NCBI GenBank assembly: GCA_900756765.1
Contig: CAAELE010000031.1
Coordinates: forward strand, 1-44,615
Direction of reading: 5' to 3'
DNA length: 44,615 nt
From: an uncultured Collinsella sp.
GTDB lineage: Bacteria; Actinomycetota; Coriobacteriia; Coriobacteriales; Coriobacteriaceae
Part shown: piece by piece, positions 25,454 to 34,357 of the stretch
Layout of the letters: each line of letters begins with the position of its first letter
Position numbering within the stretch: position 1 is the first letter of the stretch
Notes under the pieces: generated by a model
The model's input: the letters and a program-made list of their open reading frames with translations, nothing else
What the model was told of the DNA's origin: nothing
Databases searched by the model: none
Translations under genes and position numbers: made by a program

Positions 25454-26224
25454 CTAGTCTGTAGTACCGCTTTCGGTTCCATACGACGGCGAAGGCGCCT
25501 CAACCACATGGTGATATCGATCGATATAGATTGCACGGGCGCCCAGGCGTCGCACCAAATCCTGGTGATGTGTGCTCATCAAGACCGTCTTACCCGCCGC
25601 GACGTAGGCCAGCAAGAAGTTGACCACGATGTCGCATGAATCCTCGTCGAGCCCATTGGTAGGCTCGTCGAGGACCAAGATATCCGGGTTCATCGACACG
25701 ACGGCGGCCAGCGCAACGCGCTTCTTTTGCCCGCCCGAGAGCTGATAGGGAGAGGCGTCGGCAAGGTCGGCAACCTGGAACAGCCCCATGGCATCGCGCA
25801 CGCGGCGCTCGAGCTCGTCTGCCGGCAACCCCATCTGCGCGGGACCAAAAGCAACTTCCTCGCCCACCGTAGCGCAAAAGAGCTGGGCGTCGGCATTCTG
25901 GAACACAAAGCCCACGCGCTGATGAAAACGCTGAGCGGCCGCGGAATCCTTTAGAAACGCCGAATCGATCACGTGCCCGTCAAACAGGTATGCCCCTGCG
26001 TCCGCGAGTTCAAGGCCGTTAATAAGGCGCATAATCGTCGTCTTGCCGCAGCCGTTGGGACCGAGCAGGGCAACGAGTTCACCACGATCGACCTGCAGCG
26101 ACACACCATCGACAACCGTATGACCCGCATAGGAAAACACCACGTCGCGAAACTCGATGAGCGGCGTGACCTCGGTGCCGGCAGCACTGCTCGCACCCAT
26201 CGCGCCATTTGTATCGTTTGCCAA
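25454..26224 (-). CDS. cbiO: ECF transporter ATP-binding protein (cobalt/nickel)
   Basis: This 256-residue ABC ATPase energises the CbiMQ transporter from the cytoplasmic side. Motifs seen are Walker A GPNGCGKTT, the Q-loop VFQNADAQLF (typical of ECF ATPases), the signature LSGGQKKRVALA, Walker B ILVLDEPTNGLD and the switch His in STHHQDL. The first 22 residues are a low-complexity Gly/Ala tail. The TTG start at 26224 follows GGAAGGG; ATG 26200 is an alternative without a site. It is 44 bp after cbiQ and is the last gene of the operon. Confidence 0.93.
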   Translation of the reverse strand: MANDTNGAMGASSAAGTEVTPLIEFRDVVFSYAGHTVVDGVSLQVDRGELVALLGPNGCGKTTIMRLINGLELADAGAYLFDGHVIDSAFLKDSAAAQRFHQRVGFVFQNADAQLFCATVGEEVAFGPAQMGLPADELERRVRDAMGLFQVADLADASPYQLSGGQKKRVALAAVVSMNPDILVLDEPTNGLDEDSCDIVVNFLLAYVAAGKTVLMSTHHQDLVRRLGARAIYIDRYHHVVEAPSPSYGTESGTTD

Positions 26225-26268
26225 AACGTCGCCCTTCCCTACTCACATCGACGGTTCGACCGCCCGCG

Positions 26269-27111
26269 CTACAGCACCGCGCACAACACGGCGAGCAACG
26301 CCACAGCGGCCGCGTAAACGGCATCGCGCCAGCCAAAGCCGATCCGCGCGGGGGCCGGGTACGTACCGGCAAAGCCGCGGCACAGCATGGCCTCGTCCAT
26401 CGCGCGGCTGCATTCCATCGCCTTGATAAACGTCATGCCCATGATACCCGCCAGCGAGTCGGTGCGCGAAAAACCCGCAGGCGCACGACCCACGCTGCGC
26501 AGCATGACCGATTCGCACAGATCGTGCGCCGTGCGTCCCAGCACCTCGATATGCTTGAGCGCCATATCGAAGGTAAAGATGACCTCGTCGGGCAGGCGCA
26601 GCATCTTAAGCGCCGCAGACATGCGACTCCAGGTAAGCGTCCACGAAACGCCCAGCACCAGCGACACATTAATGAAGGTCTTGAGCGCGATCTTGAGCAT
26701 GGCGCTCGTGGCAGACGCGCCCAGCAGCAGGGCAGGCAGTGCCAGAACCACCGCAAGCCCCGTGGCGCAGAGCGCCGGTACAAAGGTCGCACGCAGCCCG
26801 CGTGCGGGGCGCACCGCGACCAGCACCAACGCGATCGCCGCCATCAGCATCAGGTACAGCGGACTCTGCGTCAGACACACGCACAGGACGCAGACGAACA
26901 TCCCCACCAGGCGCACCGGAGCCGAAACGCAAGAAAGGGCGCGGTCGACCATCGACCCGCCCTCGTGCGCGCCCCCACCCAGGCGAACCCGCTCAAGCAG
27001 GCTCGCCAGGTGCAGGACATTCTTTTGCATCACACGATGCCGAGCCCCCGCGGGCTCGTATCGTTCCTCGGCCGCAAGCCAGCTAGGCAGCTCGGCTATT
27101 GCCATGAGCAC
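26269..27111 (-). CDS. cbiQ: ECF transporter transmembrane protein CbiQ
   Basis: The 280-residue polytopic protein is the T component that couples the ATPase to the metal-binding subunit. Hydrophobic segments occur about 60-130 and near the C-terminus. The family's cytoplasmic coupling motifs are visible as ALKMLRLPDEV and the second Ala-Arg type motif AMDEAMLCRGFAGTYP. A GTG start at 27111 follows AAGGAA and overlaps cbiM by 29 bp; ATG 27105 is the alternative. Confidence 0.92.
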   Translation of the reverse strand: MLMAIAELPSWLAAEERYEPAGARHRVMQKNVLHLASLLERVRLGGGAHEGGSMVDRALSCVSAPVRLVGMFVCVLCVCLTQSPLYLMLMAAIALVLVAVRPARGLRATFVPALCATGLAVVLALPALLLGASATSAMLKIALKTFINVSLVLGVSWTLTWSRMSAALKMLRLPDEVIFTFDMALKHIEVLGRTAHDLCESVMLRSVGRAPAGFSRTDSLAGIMGMTFIKAMECSRAMDEAMLCRGFAGTYPAPARIGFGWRDAVYAAAVALLAVLCAVL

Positions 27112-28168
27112 CGCTTTCCTTGACCGTCAGCGAAATCAGACGGAATGCGATGGTGAGCACCGCCACGCCAATCACGCCCGAAAGAATATACATCGCGGCC
27201 TGGCCGGCAAAGCCAAGGCCCTGCTCCTCAGAATAGGCCTGCAGATAATCGCCCGTGGGCAGCGCGTCGGCAAAGGTCGGGGCATCGAGACCGACCGAAG
27301 CCTGCAGGCTGTCATCGCCAGCCTCCTGAACGGCGGTCGCGGCGCCCTCGGCGTCCCACTCACCCCAGGCGTCACCCGTGGCCAGCAGGCCCAGCGGCGT
27401 GGCCACGACAAGCACGGCAACCAAGATGAGCGTGGGGACCAGCGAGGTCTTCTTGGCAGCAGCGCCCTCGGCAGCAAGCTGGCCATCGACGGCCTCGGGC
27501 CCGACGATAACGCTCGGCGCCGTCTTCTTGATAAAGCCGTAGATGGCGGCCGTCGCCACGCCCTCGATCACGCCGGCAACCAGCATATGCGGAATCAACA
27601 TGGCCGGAATAGCCACGGACAGCGGGAAGGGGCAATACAGCGGCGCGCCCGAAGCGTTGGTAAAGAGCATCGGCTGAATACCAAACTCGATTGCCGCGCA
27701 CAGGGCCGCCAGGCACAGGCCGACCCAACCGCTCACGACGGCAGAAACCGAGGTGCCCCAGCTCTTGTCGTGCAGACGGCTGTTGAGCGCACGGAACACG
27801 ATAGCAGCGACAAACGGCAGCACAAAGGCCATGTTAAAGCAGTTGGCGCCAAAGGACAGGATGCCGCCGTCGCCAAACAGCAGTGCCTGTAGCGCCAGCG
27901 CGACCGAGACAGCAATGGCCGCGGCCTCCGGGCCCAGCAGCAGCGCGATGAGCGCGCCGCCGACGGCGTGACCCGTGGTGCCGCCGGGCAGCGGCACGTT
28001 GAACATCATGAGCAAGAAGGAAAATGCGGCGCAGATGCCCAGGAAAGCCATGTGCTCGCGATCGAGCGTGGCACGCACCTTTTTGATGCAGTGGACCCAA
28101 ACGGGCACCATTGCCACTGCCATGACGGCATCCGTCTGCGGGGACAGATAATTATCTGGAATGTGCAT
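27083..28168 (-). CDS. cbiM: Metal-binding ECF subunit CbiM/NikM with a CbiN-like C-terminal domain
   Basis: The 361-residue S component begins MHIPDNYLSP, where the free N-terminus and His2 ligate Co2+ or Ni2+ in this family. Several membrane segments follow, with GGTTGHAVGG and LFGDGGILSFGANCFNMAF. From about 245 there is a second part: one membrane segment, an extracytoplasmic loop (SVGLDAPTFADALPTGDYLQAYSEEQG) and a final membrane segment. That matches a fused CbiN/NikL (PDGLE-like) accessory domain, so no separate cbiN is needed. The upstream NikR-like operator favours nickel. ATG 28168 has a GGGAGG site. Confidence 0.9.
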   Translation of the reverse strand: MHIPDNYLSPQTDAVMAVAMVPVWVHCIKKVRATLDREHMAFLGICAAFSFLLMMFNVPLPGGTTGHAVGGALIALLLGPEAAAIAVSVALALQALLFGDGGILSFGANCFNMAFVLPFVAAIVFRALNSRLHDKSWGTSVSAVVSGWVGLCLAALCAAIEFGIQPMLFTNASGAPLYCPFPLSVAIPAMLIPHMLVAGVIEGVATAAIYGFIKKTAPSVIVGPEAVDGQLAAEGAAAKKTSLVPTLILVAVLVVATPLGLLATGDAWGEWDAEGAATAVQEAGDDSLQASVGLDAPTFADALPTGDYLQAYSEEQGLGFAGQAAMYILSGVIGVAVLTIAFRLISLTVKESGAHGNSRAA

Positions 28169-28225
28169 GCACGCCTCCCGGTTATCGGCGCACAGAATTG
28201 CAACGCCGCTTAAATCACCTTGTCA

Positions 28226-28253
28226 GTGTTACGCATTGTAAGATTCGTAACAC
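28226..28253 (-). promoter_or_regulatory. NikR-type operator of the cbiMQO operon
   Basis: The sequence is GTGTTAC (28226-28232), 14 bp, GTAACAC (28247-28253), a perfect inverted repeat extended by one more G/C pair. This equals the GTGTTAC-N13/14-GTAACAC NikR site I recall from Desulfovibrio. It lies just downstream of the -10 element, where a repressor would block transcription. Confidence 0.65.
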
Positions 28254-28263
28254 GCCGCGGGCT

Positions 28264-28292
28264 ATCATAGCAAAACGGCGCGCTGCCGACAA
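28264..28292 (-). promoter_or_regulatory. Promoter of the cbiMQO operon
   Basis: On the minus strand -35 TTGTCG (28287-28292) and -10 TATGAT (28264-28269) are exactly 17 bp apart. The NikR-like site starts 10 bp downstream of the -10 element. Confidence 0.65.
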
Positions 28293-28305
28293 AGCAGCAC
28301 GCCGT
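28270..28305 (-). terminator. Terminator-like hairpin after pheT, overlapping the cbiM promoter
   Basis: On the minus strand AACGGCGTGCTGC pairs with GCAGCGCGCCGTT (one T-G pair) around a 7-nt loop, followed by TTG. The T-run is short. The -35 hexamer of the cbiM promoter sits mainly in the loop. It is about 110 bp past the pheT stop. Confidence 0.55.
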
Positions 28306-28414
28306 TATGTAATGCGCGTGTCATATATGAAGGCTCAACGGTGCCTTATATCGAGCATAGCGGTCACGTAAGACTCGGCGGCAACCACCGCTGACCCATA
28401 CCCCAGCGCAAGCC

Positions 28415-30868
28415 CTATCCGCGGACCTCGCCGTTTACGCCCTTGCATACCTTGGTGACGATCTTCTGGTGCGCCTTCTCGACCTCTTCGCTGGTGAGCG
28501 TGTGGTCGTCGGAGCGATACGTAAGCGCAAAGGCCATAGACTTCTTGCCCGCTCCGATGCGGATGGGATCGCGGTAGACGTCGAACAGGCGCACGCCCTC
28601 GAGCAGCTTGCCGCCGGCGCTGGTAATGCGGCGCTCAAGATCCTCGCAGGTCACGGAGTTGTCGACCACGATAGCAAGGTCGTGCTCAACGGCCGGATAC
28701 TGCGAGAACTCGCGGTAGTTCTCCTGGTTGCGGGCGCCCTTGATCAGCTTGTCCAGATCGAGCTCAAAGGCAACGACGACCTCGTCGATGCCCATCGCCT
28801 CGCGCGCCTTGGGGTGAATCTCGCCGACCCAGCCCAGCACGGTGCCGCCGGACAGAACCTCGGCCGCACGACCCGGCTGCAAGAAAGCGTAGCCCTCGCC
28901 CTCGACGGGACGGAAGCGAACCTTCTCGATGCGCAGCTGGGCGAGCAGCTCCTCGACAATGCCCTTGCCAAAGAAGAAGCGCAGCTTGCGGTACTTCATA
29001 TTCCAGGACCGCTCGCTCCACTGGCCCGAGAGCACGCCCGCCACGGACTTGGTCTCCTTGGGCAGGCTGGCGTTCTCGCGACCGTGGAACAAGCTGCCGA
29101 CCTCGTACAGGTGCACGTTGGGCGTGCCGTGGGCCTCGTTGTAGGCCACGGACTGCAGCAGGCCCGGCAGCAGCGAACGACGCATCTCGGTCTGCTCGGC
29201 CACCAGCGGGTTCATGAGCACCACGGGGCAACCGCGGCCCTCGGTGGACATGCCGATCTTCTCCAGGTCGCCCGGGGCGGCAAAGCCAAAGGTCGTGGTC
29301 TCGTTGAGGCCGCAGGCGCGCAGGATCTCGCCGACCTTACGGGTGAGCTTCTGCTCGCGGGTCAAGCCGCCAATATGGTTCTTGGCAGCCGGGATGGTCG
29401 CCGTCACGCGGCCCATGCCCCACAGGCGCAGGACCTCCTCGATCAGATCGATCTCGCGCGGCAGGTCGGGACGGAAGCTCGGCGGGGTGACCATAAAGTC
29501 CTCGCCGTCGAGCTCGACGGTGCAGCCCAGGCGGGTGAGCGAGCGCTCGATAAAGTCGGGCTCGATGTCGGCGCCGCAGATGGCATGCACGCGGGCCAGA
29601 CGCAGCTTAATGCTGTCGATGGTTTTGGGCGCGGGGAAAACGTCGACGTAGCCGGGAGCAACCTCGCCGCCGGCGATCTCCTCGATCAGCGCGCACGTGA
29701 CGTTGGCGACATCCACGCAGCCGGTCTCGTCGACCTGGCGCTCAAAGCGAATGGAGGCATCGGAGATCAGCGACAGGTCGCGGCTGGTGTGCGAAGTGCG
29801 ACCGGCGTTGAAGCAGGCACTCTCGACCATCACGTCGACGGTGTCGTCCTCGATCTCGGAATCCATGCCGCCCATAACGCCGGCCAGCGCCACGGGGCGC
29901 TCGCCGTCGGTGATGAGGCCCATGCCGGCGTCGAGCACGCGCTCCTCGCCGTCGAGGGTCGTAAACTTCTCGTCCTGTTGGGCGGCGCGAACCACCACGC
30001 GACGATGGCCATCGCGCTCGGCAAAGGTGTCCAGGTCAAAGGCGTGCAGCGGCTGACCGGTGAGCATCATCACATAGTTGGTGATGTCGACGATGTTGTT
30101 GTGCGGGCGCACGCCCAGGGCGTTGAGGCGCTTGACCATCCAGTCGGGCGAGGGGCCGACCTTCACGTTGCGCACGATGCGGGCGACGTAGCGGTCGCAC
30201 AGGCCCTCGTCGGCGATCTCGACGGAAAGCTCGTCGTCGGTCGCGCGGCCAGTCTCGGCCTTGATGGCGGGCAGCTCAACGTGGAAATCGCGGTCGAAGA
30301 TGGCGCCGGTCTCGCGGGCCATGCCGATCATGGACAGGCAGTCGGGGCGGTTGGGCGTGATCTCGCAGTCGAGCACGGTGTCGCTCGAGCCAACATACTC
30401 GGCAAACGGCATGCCGCAGGGCGTATCCTCGGGCAGGATCATAATGCCGGAGTGGTCGCCGCCCAGGCCGAGCTCGCGCGCGGAGCAGTTCATGCCCATG
30501 GATACGACGCCGCGAAGCTTGCTCTTCTTGATCTTGACGTCGCCGGGCAGGACAGCGCCAATCATGGCCGTGACGATGTGGTCGCCGGCCTCGAAGTTCT
30601 GCGCGCCACAGACGATCTGCAGCGGAGCGGGATTGCCGTCGGCGTCGAGATTCTTGTCGCCCACATCGACCGAGCACACATACATATGGTCGCTATCGGG
30701 ATGCGGGGTCTTGGTGAGCACCTTGGCAGTCACCACGTGGTCGAAGGACTCGCCCACGGTGTCGATCGCCTCGACCTCGGTGCCGGTACGGATATATTCG
30801 TCCGAAAGGGTCTTGGGATCCTCCGGAATATCGATCATGGTCTTGAGCCAGTCGTAAGAAACGCGCAT
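28415..30868 (-). CDS. pheT: Phenylalanyl-tRNA synthetase beta subunit
   Basis: The 817-residue subunit of the heterotetrameric synthetase starts MRVSYDWLKTMIDIP. It contains the EMAP-like tRNA-binding domain (FDHVVTAKVLTKTPHPDSDHMYVCSVD, about 42-150), the B3/B4 editing domain, the B5 domain and a C-terminal ferredoxin-type anticodon-binding domain ending EEVEKAHQKIVTKVCKGVNGEVRG. The full domain set is present at the normal length. It is 63 bp downstream of pheS and shares its T-box control. Confidence 0.98.
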   Translation of the reverse strand: MRVSYDWLKTMIDIPEDPKTLSDEYIRTGTEVEAIDTVGESFDHVVTAKVLTKTPHPDSDHMYVCSVDVGDKNLDADGNPAPLQIVCGAQNFEAGDHIVTAMIGAVLPGDVKIKKSKLRGVVSMGMNCSARELGLGGDHSGIMILPEDTPCGMPFAEYVGSSDTVLDCEITPNRPDCLSMIGMARETGAIFDRDFHVELPAIKAETGRATDDELSVEIADEGLCDRYVARIVRNVKVGPSPDWMVKRLNALGVRPHNNIVDITNYVMMLTGQPLHAFDLDTFAERDGHRRVVVRAAQQDEKFTTLDGEERVLDAGMGLITDGERPVALAGVMGGMDSEIEDDTVDVMVESACFNAGRTSHTSRDLSLISDASIRFERQVDETGCVDVANVTCALIEEIAGGEVAPGYVDVFPAPKTIDSIKLRLARVHAICGADIEPDFIERSLTRLGCTVELDGEDFMVTPPSFRPDLPREIDLIEEVLRLWGMGRVTATIPAAKNHIGGLTREQKLTRKVGEILRACGLNETTTFGFAAPGDLEKIGMSTEGRGCPVVLMNPLVAEQTEMRRSLLPGLLQSVAYNEAHGTPNVHLYEVGSLFHGRENASLPKETKSVAGVLSGQWSERSWNMKYRKLRFFFGKGIVEELLAQLRIEKVRFRPVEGEGYAFLQPGRAAEVLSGGTVLGWVGEIHPKAREAMGIDEVVVAFELDLDKLIKGARNQENYREFSQYPAVEHDLAIVVDNSVTCEDLERRITSAGGKLLEGVRLFDVYRDPIRIGAGKKSMAFALTYRSDDHTLTSEEVEKAHQKIVTKVCKGVNGEVRG

Positions 30869-30931
30869 ATAACTGGTCTCCTTTCATAAATGCGGCTTTG
30901 AGCCGGAAACTGCAACTAAGAAGAAAGCGTT

Positions 30932-32008
30932 CTAGAACTGGTTCAAGAACCTCATGTCGCCCGTCATCAACGTGCGCAGGTCGGGCAGGTCGTAGCGCAA
31001 GGCCGCGACGCGCTCGGCGCCAATGCCAAAGGCGAAGCCGGTGTACTTCTCGGGGTCGATGCCACAGTTGATCAGGACGTTGGGGTCGACCATGCCGCAG
31101 CCCAGAATCTCGATCCAGCCGCTGTGCTTGCAGAAGTTGCAGCCCTTGCCGCCGCACACGTGGCAGCTCACGTCCACCTCGCAGGAAGGCTCGGTGAAGG
31201 GGAAGAAGTGCGGGCGGTAGCGCGTCTTGCGATCCTCGCCAAACATGCACTTAACAAAGTAGTCGAGCGTGCCCTTAAGATCGCCAAAGGTGATGCCCTC
31301 GTCGACGACCAGGCCCTCGATCTGGTTGAACTGCGGCAGGTGGCAGGCGTCGGCCGTGTCGGGACGATAGACGGTGCCCGGGCAGATCATGTAGATGGGC
31401 GGCTTTTGCGACTCCATGGTGTGGATCTGCACGCCCGAGGTCTGGGTGCGCAGCAGTACGTCGGACTCGCCATGGGCATGCGCCTCGGGGTGCGCGACGC
31501 TGCCGGGGTTGTTGTCGACCACGTAGAAGGTATCGCGGGCCGAGCGGCTCGGGTGATCCATGGGGGCGTTGAGCGCGGTGAAGTTGTAGTAGGAGGTGTC
31601 GACCATGGGGCCGGACTCAACGGTGTAGCCGATGCCGCAGAAGATGTCCTCGGCCTCCTCGATGATCTGCTTGATCAGGTGCTGGTGACCGATCTGCGGA
31701 CGGATGCCCGGCAGCGTGATGTCGACGGCGTCGTGCTCGAGTGCGTGCTTGAGGGCGGCGGCCTTCATCTCGGTGGTGCGCTCGTCGAGCATGCCCTCGA
31801 TCAGCTGGCGCATCTCGTTGGCGCGCTTGCCCATCACGGGACGATCCTCGGGGGCGAGCTTGCCCATCATGCGCATCAGGCCGGTGATGCGGCCCTTGCG
31901 GCCGAGCAGCTCAACGCGCGCGGCCTCGAGCTTTGCGGCGTCGTCGGCGCCTGCGACGAGCTCCTTGGCCTCTTCCTCGAGTTTGACCAGATCATCAATC
32001 AGACTCAT
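30932..32008 (-). CDS. pheS: Phenylalanyl-tRNA synthetase alpha subunit
   Basis: The 358-residue catalytic subunit has an N-terminal coiled coil, then class II motif 2 (KTRYRPHFFPFTEPSCEVDV) and motif 3 (GFAFGIGAERVAALRY). Between them is VSCHVCGGKGCNFCKHSGWIEILGCGMVDPNVL, with a four-cysteine knuckle seen in many Gram-positive PheS proteins. ATG 32008 has a GGGAAG site just after the T-box leader. The longer upstream frame reads through the T-box and is not coding. Confidence 0.98.
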   Translation of the reverse strand: MSLIDDLVKLEEEAKELVAGADDAAKLEAARVELLGRKGRITGLMRMMGKLAPEDRPVMGKRANEMRQLIEGMLDERTTEMKAAALKHALEHDAVDITLPGIRPQIGHQHLIKQIIEEAEDIFCGIGYTVESGPMVDTSYYNFTALNAPMDHPSRSARDTFYVVDNNPGSVAHPEAHAHGESDVLLRTQTSGVQIHTMESQKPPIYMICPGTVYRPDTADACHLPQFNQIEGLVVDEGITFGDLKGTLDYFVKCMFGEDRKTRYRPHFFPFTEPSCEVDVSCHVCGGKGCNFCKHSGWIEILGCGMVDPNVLINCGIDPEKYTGFAFGIGAERVAALRYDLPDLRTLMTGDMRFLNQF

Positions 32009-32092
32009 GTCTTCCCTTTCGTCTCTCGCGCTCCCCGCTTGCCGAGGCGGCTGCCACCGTCTGACGTTGCGAAAACGCGGCCCGGTTCGGTA

Positions 32093-32385
32093 ACAAAAAA
32101 CCGTCCTCGGGCATGTGCATTGCCCAAGGACGGTTGAATTCCGCGGTACCACCTTGTTTGACCCGGCGGATGTCTGGCCCGCCGCGCCCACTCTTTGCCC
32201 CTTGTCGCGAGGCTCACGGCTTCCCTACTGGGGACATCGCCGCCACTGGCCGCGCGCCCGTTGAGGTTGCTGCTCGGGAGTGAACGCTTGGCCCTTGCCA
32301 CCGCAGGAAGGCTTGCAGCCCATGACCTTCCCTCTCTTGCCGGCGACGCGGCGGGCAAAACCCTCTCCGTCAACGCATTGGGCTA
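32093..32385 (-). promoter_or_regulatory. Phe-specific T-box leader of pheST
   Basis: On the minus strand the conserved AAGGTGGTACCGCGG T-box (about 32140-32156) can form the antiterminator. The alternative terminator is AACCGTCC.../...GGACGGTT with a TTTTTT run (32093-32136). Upstream, Stem I begins near 32345; the specifier reads TTC (32282-32284, in GCGTTCACTCC), a Phe codon. A CAGTAGGGAAG segment follows. Uncharged tRNA-Phe should allow read-through into pheST. Confidence 0.92.
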
Positions 32386-32513
32386 TAGGATAGCACATTG
32401 TGTGGGCGCATCGCCGCGTTCCATTTTGTTCGTGCTGGGTACAAGGCAAGTAGCTGTGCAAACTGGCCGTGCGCCTATCCGTGGTGCTCGGCTCGCGAGA
32501 TCAAGGATATGGT

Positions 32514-34088
32514 ATGGGAAAGAAGCACGATAAGAAGGCCGAGCCCGCAGCGGGCAAGACGCCCAAAGGCATGAAGGTCGATAAGGCCGTCAAGAAATTC
32601 CGCAAGCTCGAGGGCAAGCTGTGGACCCGCGAGTACCTGCTCAAGATTGCCGAGTTTGACGGCGCGACCATTGCCCCCGCCAACGGCGCCGCAGCGCGCG
32701 CCGACGCCATGGGCACCCTTGCCGGCGAGCATCATAAGCTCCTGACCAGCGAAAAGTCTGTCGAACTTGTGCGCTCGCTGGCACGCGAAACCGTCGCCGG
32801 CGGCAAGATCGACGACCCGCAGCTGCTCGACGAGATCCGCGTGCTCGGCCGCGACCAGCGCGAGGCAAGCGTTATTCCCACCGAGGAGGCCGAGGCCTGG
32901 ACCAGGCTCACCTGCGAGGCCGACGCCGTGTGGCACAAAGCCAAGACGGCTAATGACTGGGCGAGCTTTGAGCCCTATGTGGATAGAATCGTCGCCCAAC
33001 TCAAGCATCAGGCCGAGCTCATGGACCCCAAGCGCGACCCATACGATGTTTGGCTCGGCCAGTACGAGCGCGGCCTTTCCGCCAAGAGCTTCGATGCGTT
33101 TTGCGATGAGGTCAAGGCGACGGTCGTGCCGCTCGTGCACGCCATCGGCGAGCGCGGCCAGCAGCCCGCTGCCGACTTTTTGCACGCCCGCGTGCCCGAG
33201 GCCGCCCAGCGCGCCATGAGCTTCGACCTTATGAAGCTCGTCGGCCTGGACCTGAACGACACCACGCTTGCCTTTACCGAGCACCCGTTTAGCGAGGGCT
33301 TTGCCGTGGGCGACGCGCGCATCGCGACGCACATCTACGAGGACGACTGCATCTCCAACGTCTACAGCATCATCCACGAGGCGGGCCACGCCATGTACGA
33401 GTTAGGCGTCAATCCTGCCTATGCGCGCACCTGTCTTGAAGGTGGCACCTCCATGGGCATCCACGAGAGCCAGAGCCGCTTCTTTGAGAACACCGTGGGT
33501 CGCAGCCGCGCCTTTATGGGCCCGCTGCTCGAGGTGCTACGCCGTCACGCGCCCGAGGTCTATGGCAGTGTGGACGAGGATACGCTCTACCGCGCCGTGA
33601 ACATCGCACGGCCGTCGCTGATCCGCACCGAGGCGGACGAGCTCACTTATCCGCTGCACGTTATGGTGCGCTACGAGATCGAGCGCATGCTGTTTGCCGG
33701 CGAGGCCACGGCCAAGGACATCCCCGCGCTTTGGAATCGCTTTATGGATGAGTACCTGGGCATTCCCGTTCCCGACGACACGCACGGCTGCCTGCAGGAT
33801 ACGCACTGGAGCGGTGGCTCGTTTGGCTACTTCCCCACGTATGCGCTGGGTAGCGCCTACGACGCTATGTTTGTGCCGGCCATGTGCCGCGACGGCGTCG
33901 ACCTTACCGGTGCCTGCGCGAGCGGCGATTTGGCGCCCGTCCGTGCCTGGCTGGGCGAGCACATTTGGCAGTGGGGCCGCGCCAAAGACGCGCCGGAACT
34001 CATCAAGGGCGCCTGCGGTATGGCCTTTGACGCCCGTTACTACTGCAGCTACCTGCAGGACAAGTTCACCACGCTGTACGGGCTGTAA
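32514..34088 (+). CDS. M32 family metallocarboxypeptidase
   Basis: The 524-residue protein is a thermostable carboxypeptidase 1 (Taq) family enzyme that removes C-terminal amino acids, probably in the cytoplasm. The zinc motif HEAGH is at 288-292 with Glu289 catalytic, and the family motif HESQSRFFEN follows (the third ligand region). Other conserved stretches are FTEHPFSEGF and DTHWSGGSFGYFPTYALG. ATG 32514 follows AAGGA; a GTG at 32469 is less likely. The N-terminal 25 residues are Lys-rich and outside the family. Diverges from the pheST leader and ends at a terminator. Confidence 0.95.
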   Translation: MGKKHDKKAEPAAGKTPKGMKVDKAVKKFRKLEGKLWTREYLLKIAEFDGATIAPANGAAARADAMGTLAGEHHKLLTSEKSVELVRSLARETVAGGKIDDPQLLDEIRVLGRDQREASVIPTEEAEAWTRLTCEADAVWHKAKTANDWASFEPYVDRIVAQLKHQAELMDPKRDPYDVWLGQYERGLSAKSFDAFCDEVKATVVPLVHAIGERGQQPAADFLHARVPEAAQRAMSFDLMKLVGLDLNDTTLAFTEHPFSEGFAVGDARIATHIYEDDCISNVYSIIHEAGHAMYELGVNPAYARTCLEGGTSMGIHESQSRFFENTVGRSRAFMGPLLEVLRRHAPEVYGSVDEDTLYRAVNIARPSLIRTEADELTYPLHVMVRYEIERMLFAGEATAKDIPALWNRFMDEYLGIPVPDDTHGCLQDTHWSGGSFGYFPTYALGSAYDAMFVPAMCRDGVDLTGACASGDLAPVRAWLGEHIWQWGRAKDAPELIKGACGMAFDARYYCSYLQDKFTTLYGL

Positions 34089-34110
34089 AGCTTAGGCAAC
34101 ACGCCAACGC

Positions 34111-34152
34111 AAAAGGGGCGCCGCGGGTTGGTTCCGCGGCGCCCCCCTTTTT
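34111..34152 (+). terminator. Terminator of the M32 carboxypeptidase gene
   Basis: A 12-bp GGGGCGCCGCGG/CCGCGGCGCCCC stem with a 8-nt loop is followed by CCTTTTT, 20-60 bp after the stop codon. Confidence 0.92.
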
Positions 34153-34168
34153 CCACCTAGTCATTGGG

Positions 34169-34317
34169 GATGTTCTTAAACGTCTAGGTTGACGCCGATG
34201 TTCTGGAAACGTCAGCGAAAACGACCCCAAGCGAGCAAGGTGACGTGAAATGAAAGGGCGCTGACCTTCTGGTCGCGCCCTTGAAATTGAACGTCAGATT
34301 GCCGCTTGGGGCCGTTT
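34169..34317. repeat. Structured intergenic element with direct and inverted repeats
   Basis: Near-identical direct repeats (GATGTTCT..AAACGTC) lie at 34169-34184 and 34197-34213. A 15-bp inverted repeat with one mismatch follows: AAACGACCCCAAGCG (34219-34233) and CGCTTGGGGCCGTTT (34303-34317). A second hairpin is nested inside it: AAGGGCGC (34254-34261) with GCGCCCTT (34275-34282). It lies between two convergent genes that each have another terminator-like hairpin. No coding potential is seen. Confidence 0.65.
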
Positions 34318-34330
34318 GCAGCGTCGAGCA

Positions 34331-34357
34331 GTTACGCGGTTTGGGAAACCGCGTAAC
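34331..34357 (-). terminator. Hairpin at the end of glmM
   Basis: A perfect 12-bp GTTACGCGGTTT/AAACCGCGTAAC stem with a 3-nt loop touches the glmM stop codon. No T-run follows, so it may protect the mRNA end or work with the hairpin at 34254-34282. Confidence 0.5.

Noticed and set aside
28169..28414. A cobalamin riboswitch in front of cbiM
   Set aside because: No B12-box-like conserved core is seen and the leader after the promoter is too short. A NikR-like operator explains the region better.
28469..30889. An 806-codon plus-strand open frame opposite pheT
   Set aside because: Antisense shadow in GC-rich DNA; pheT has all expected domains on the minus strand.
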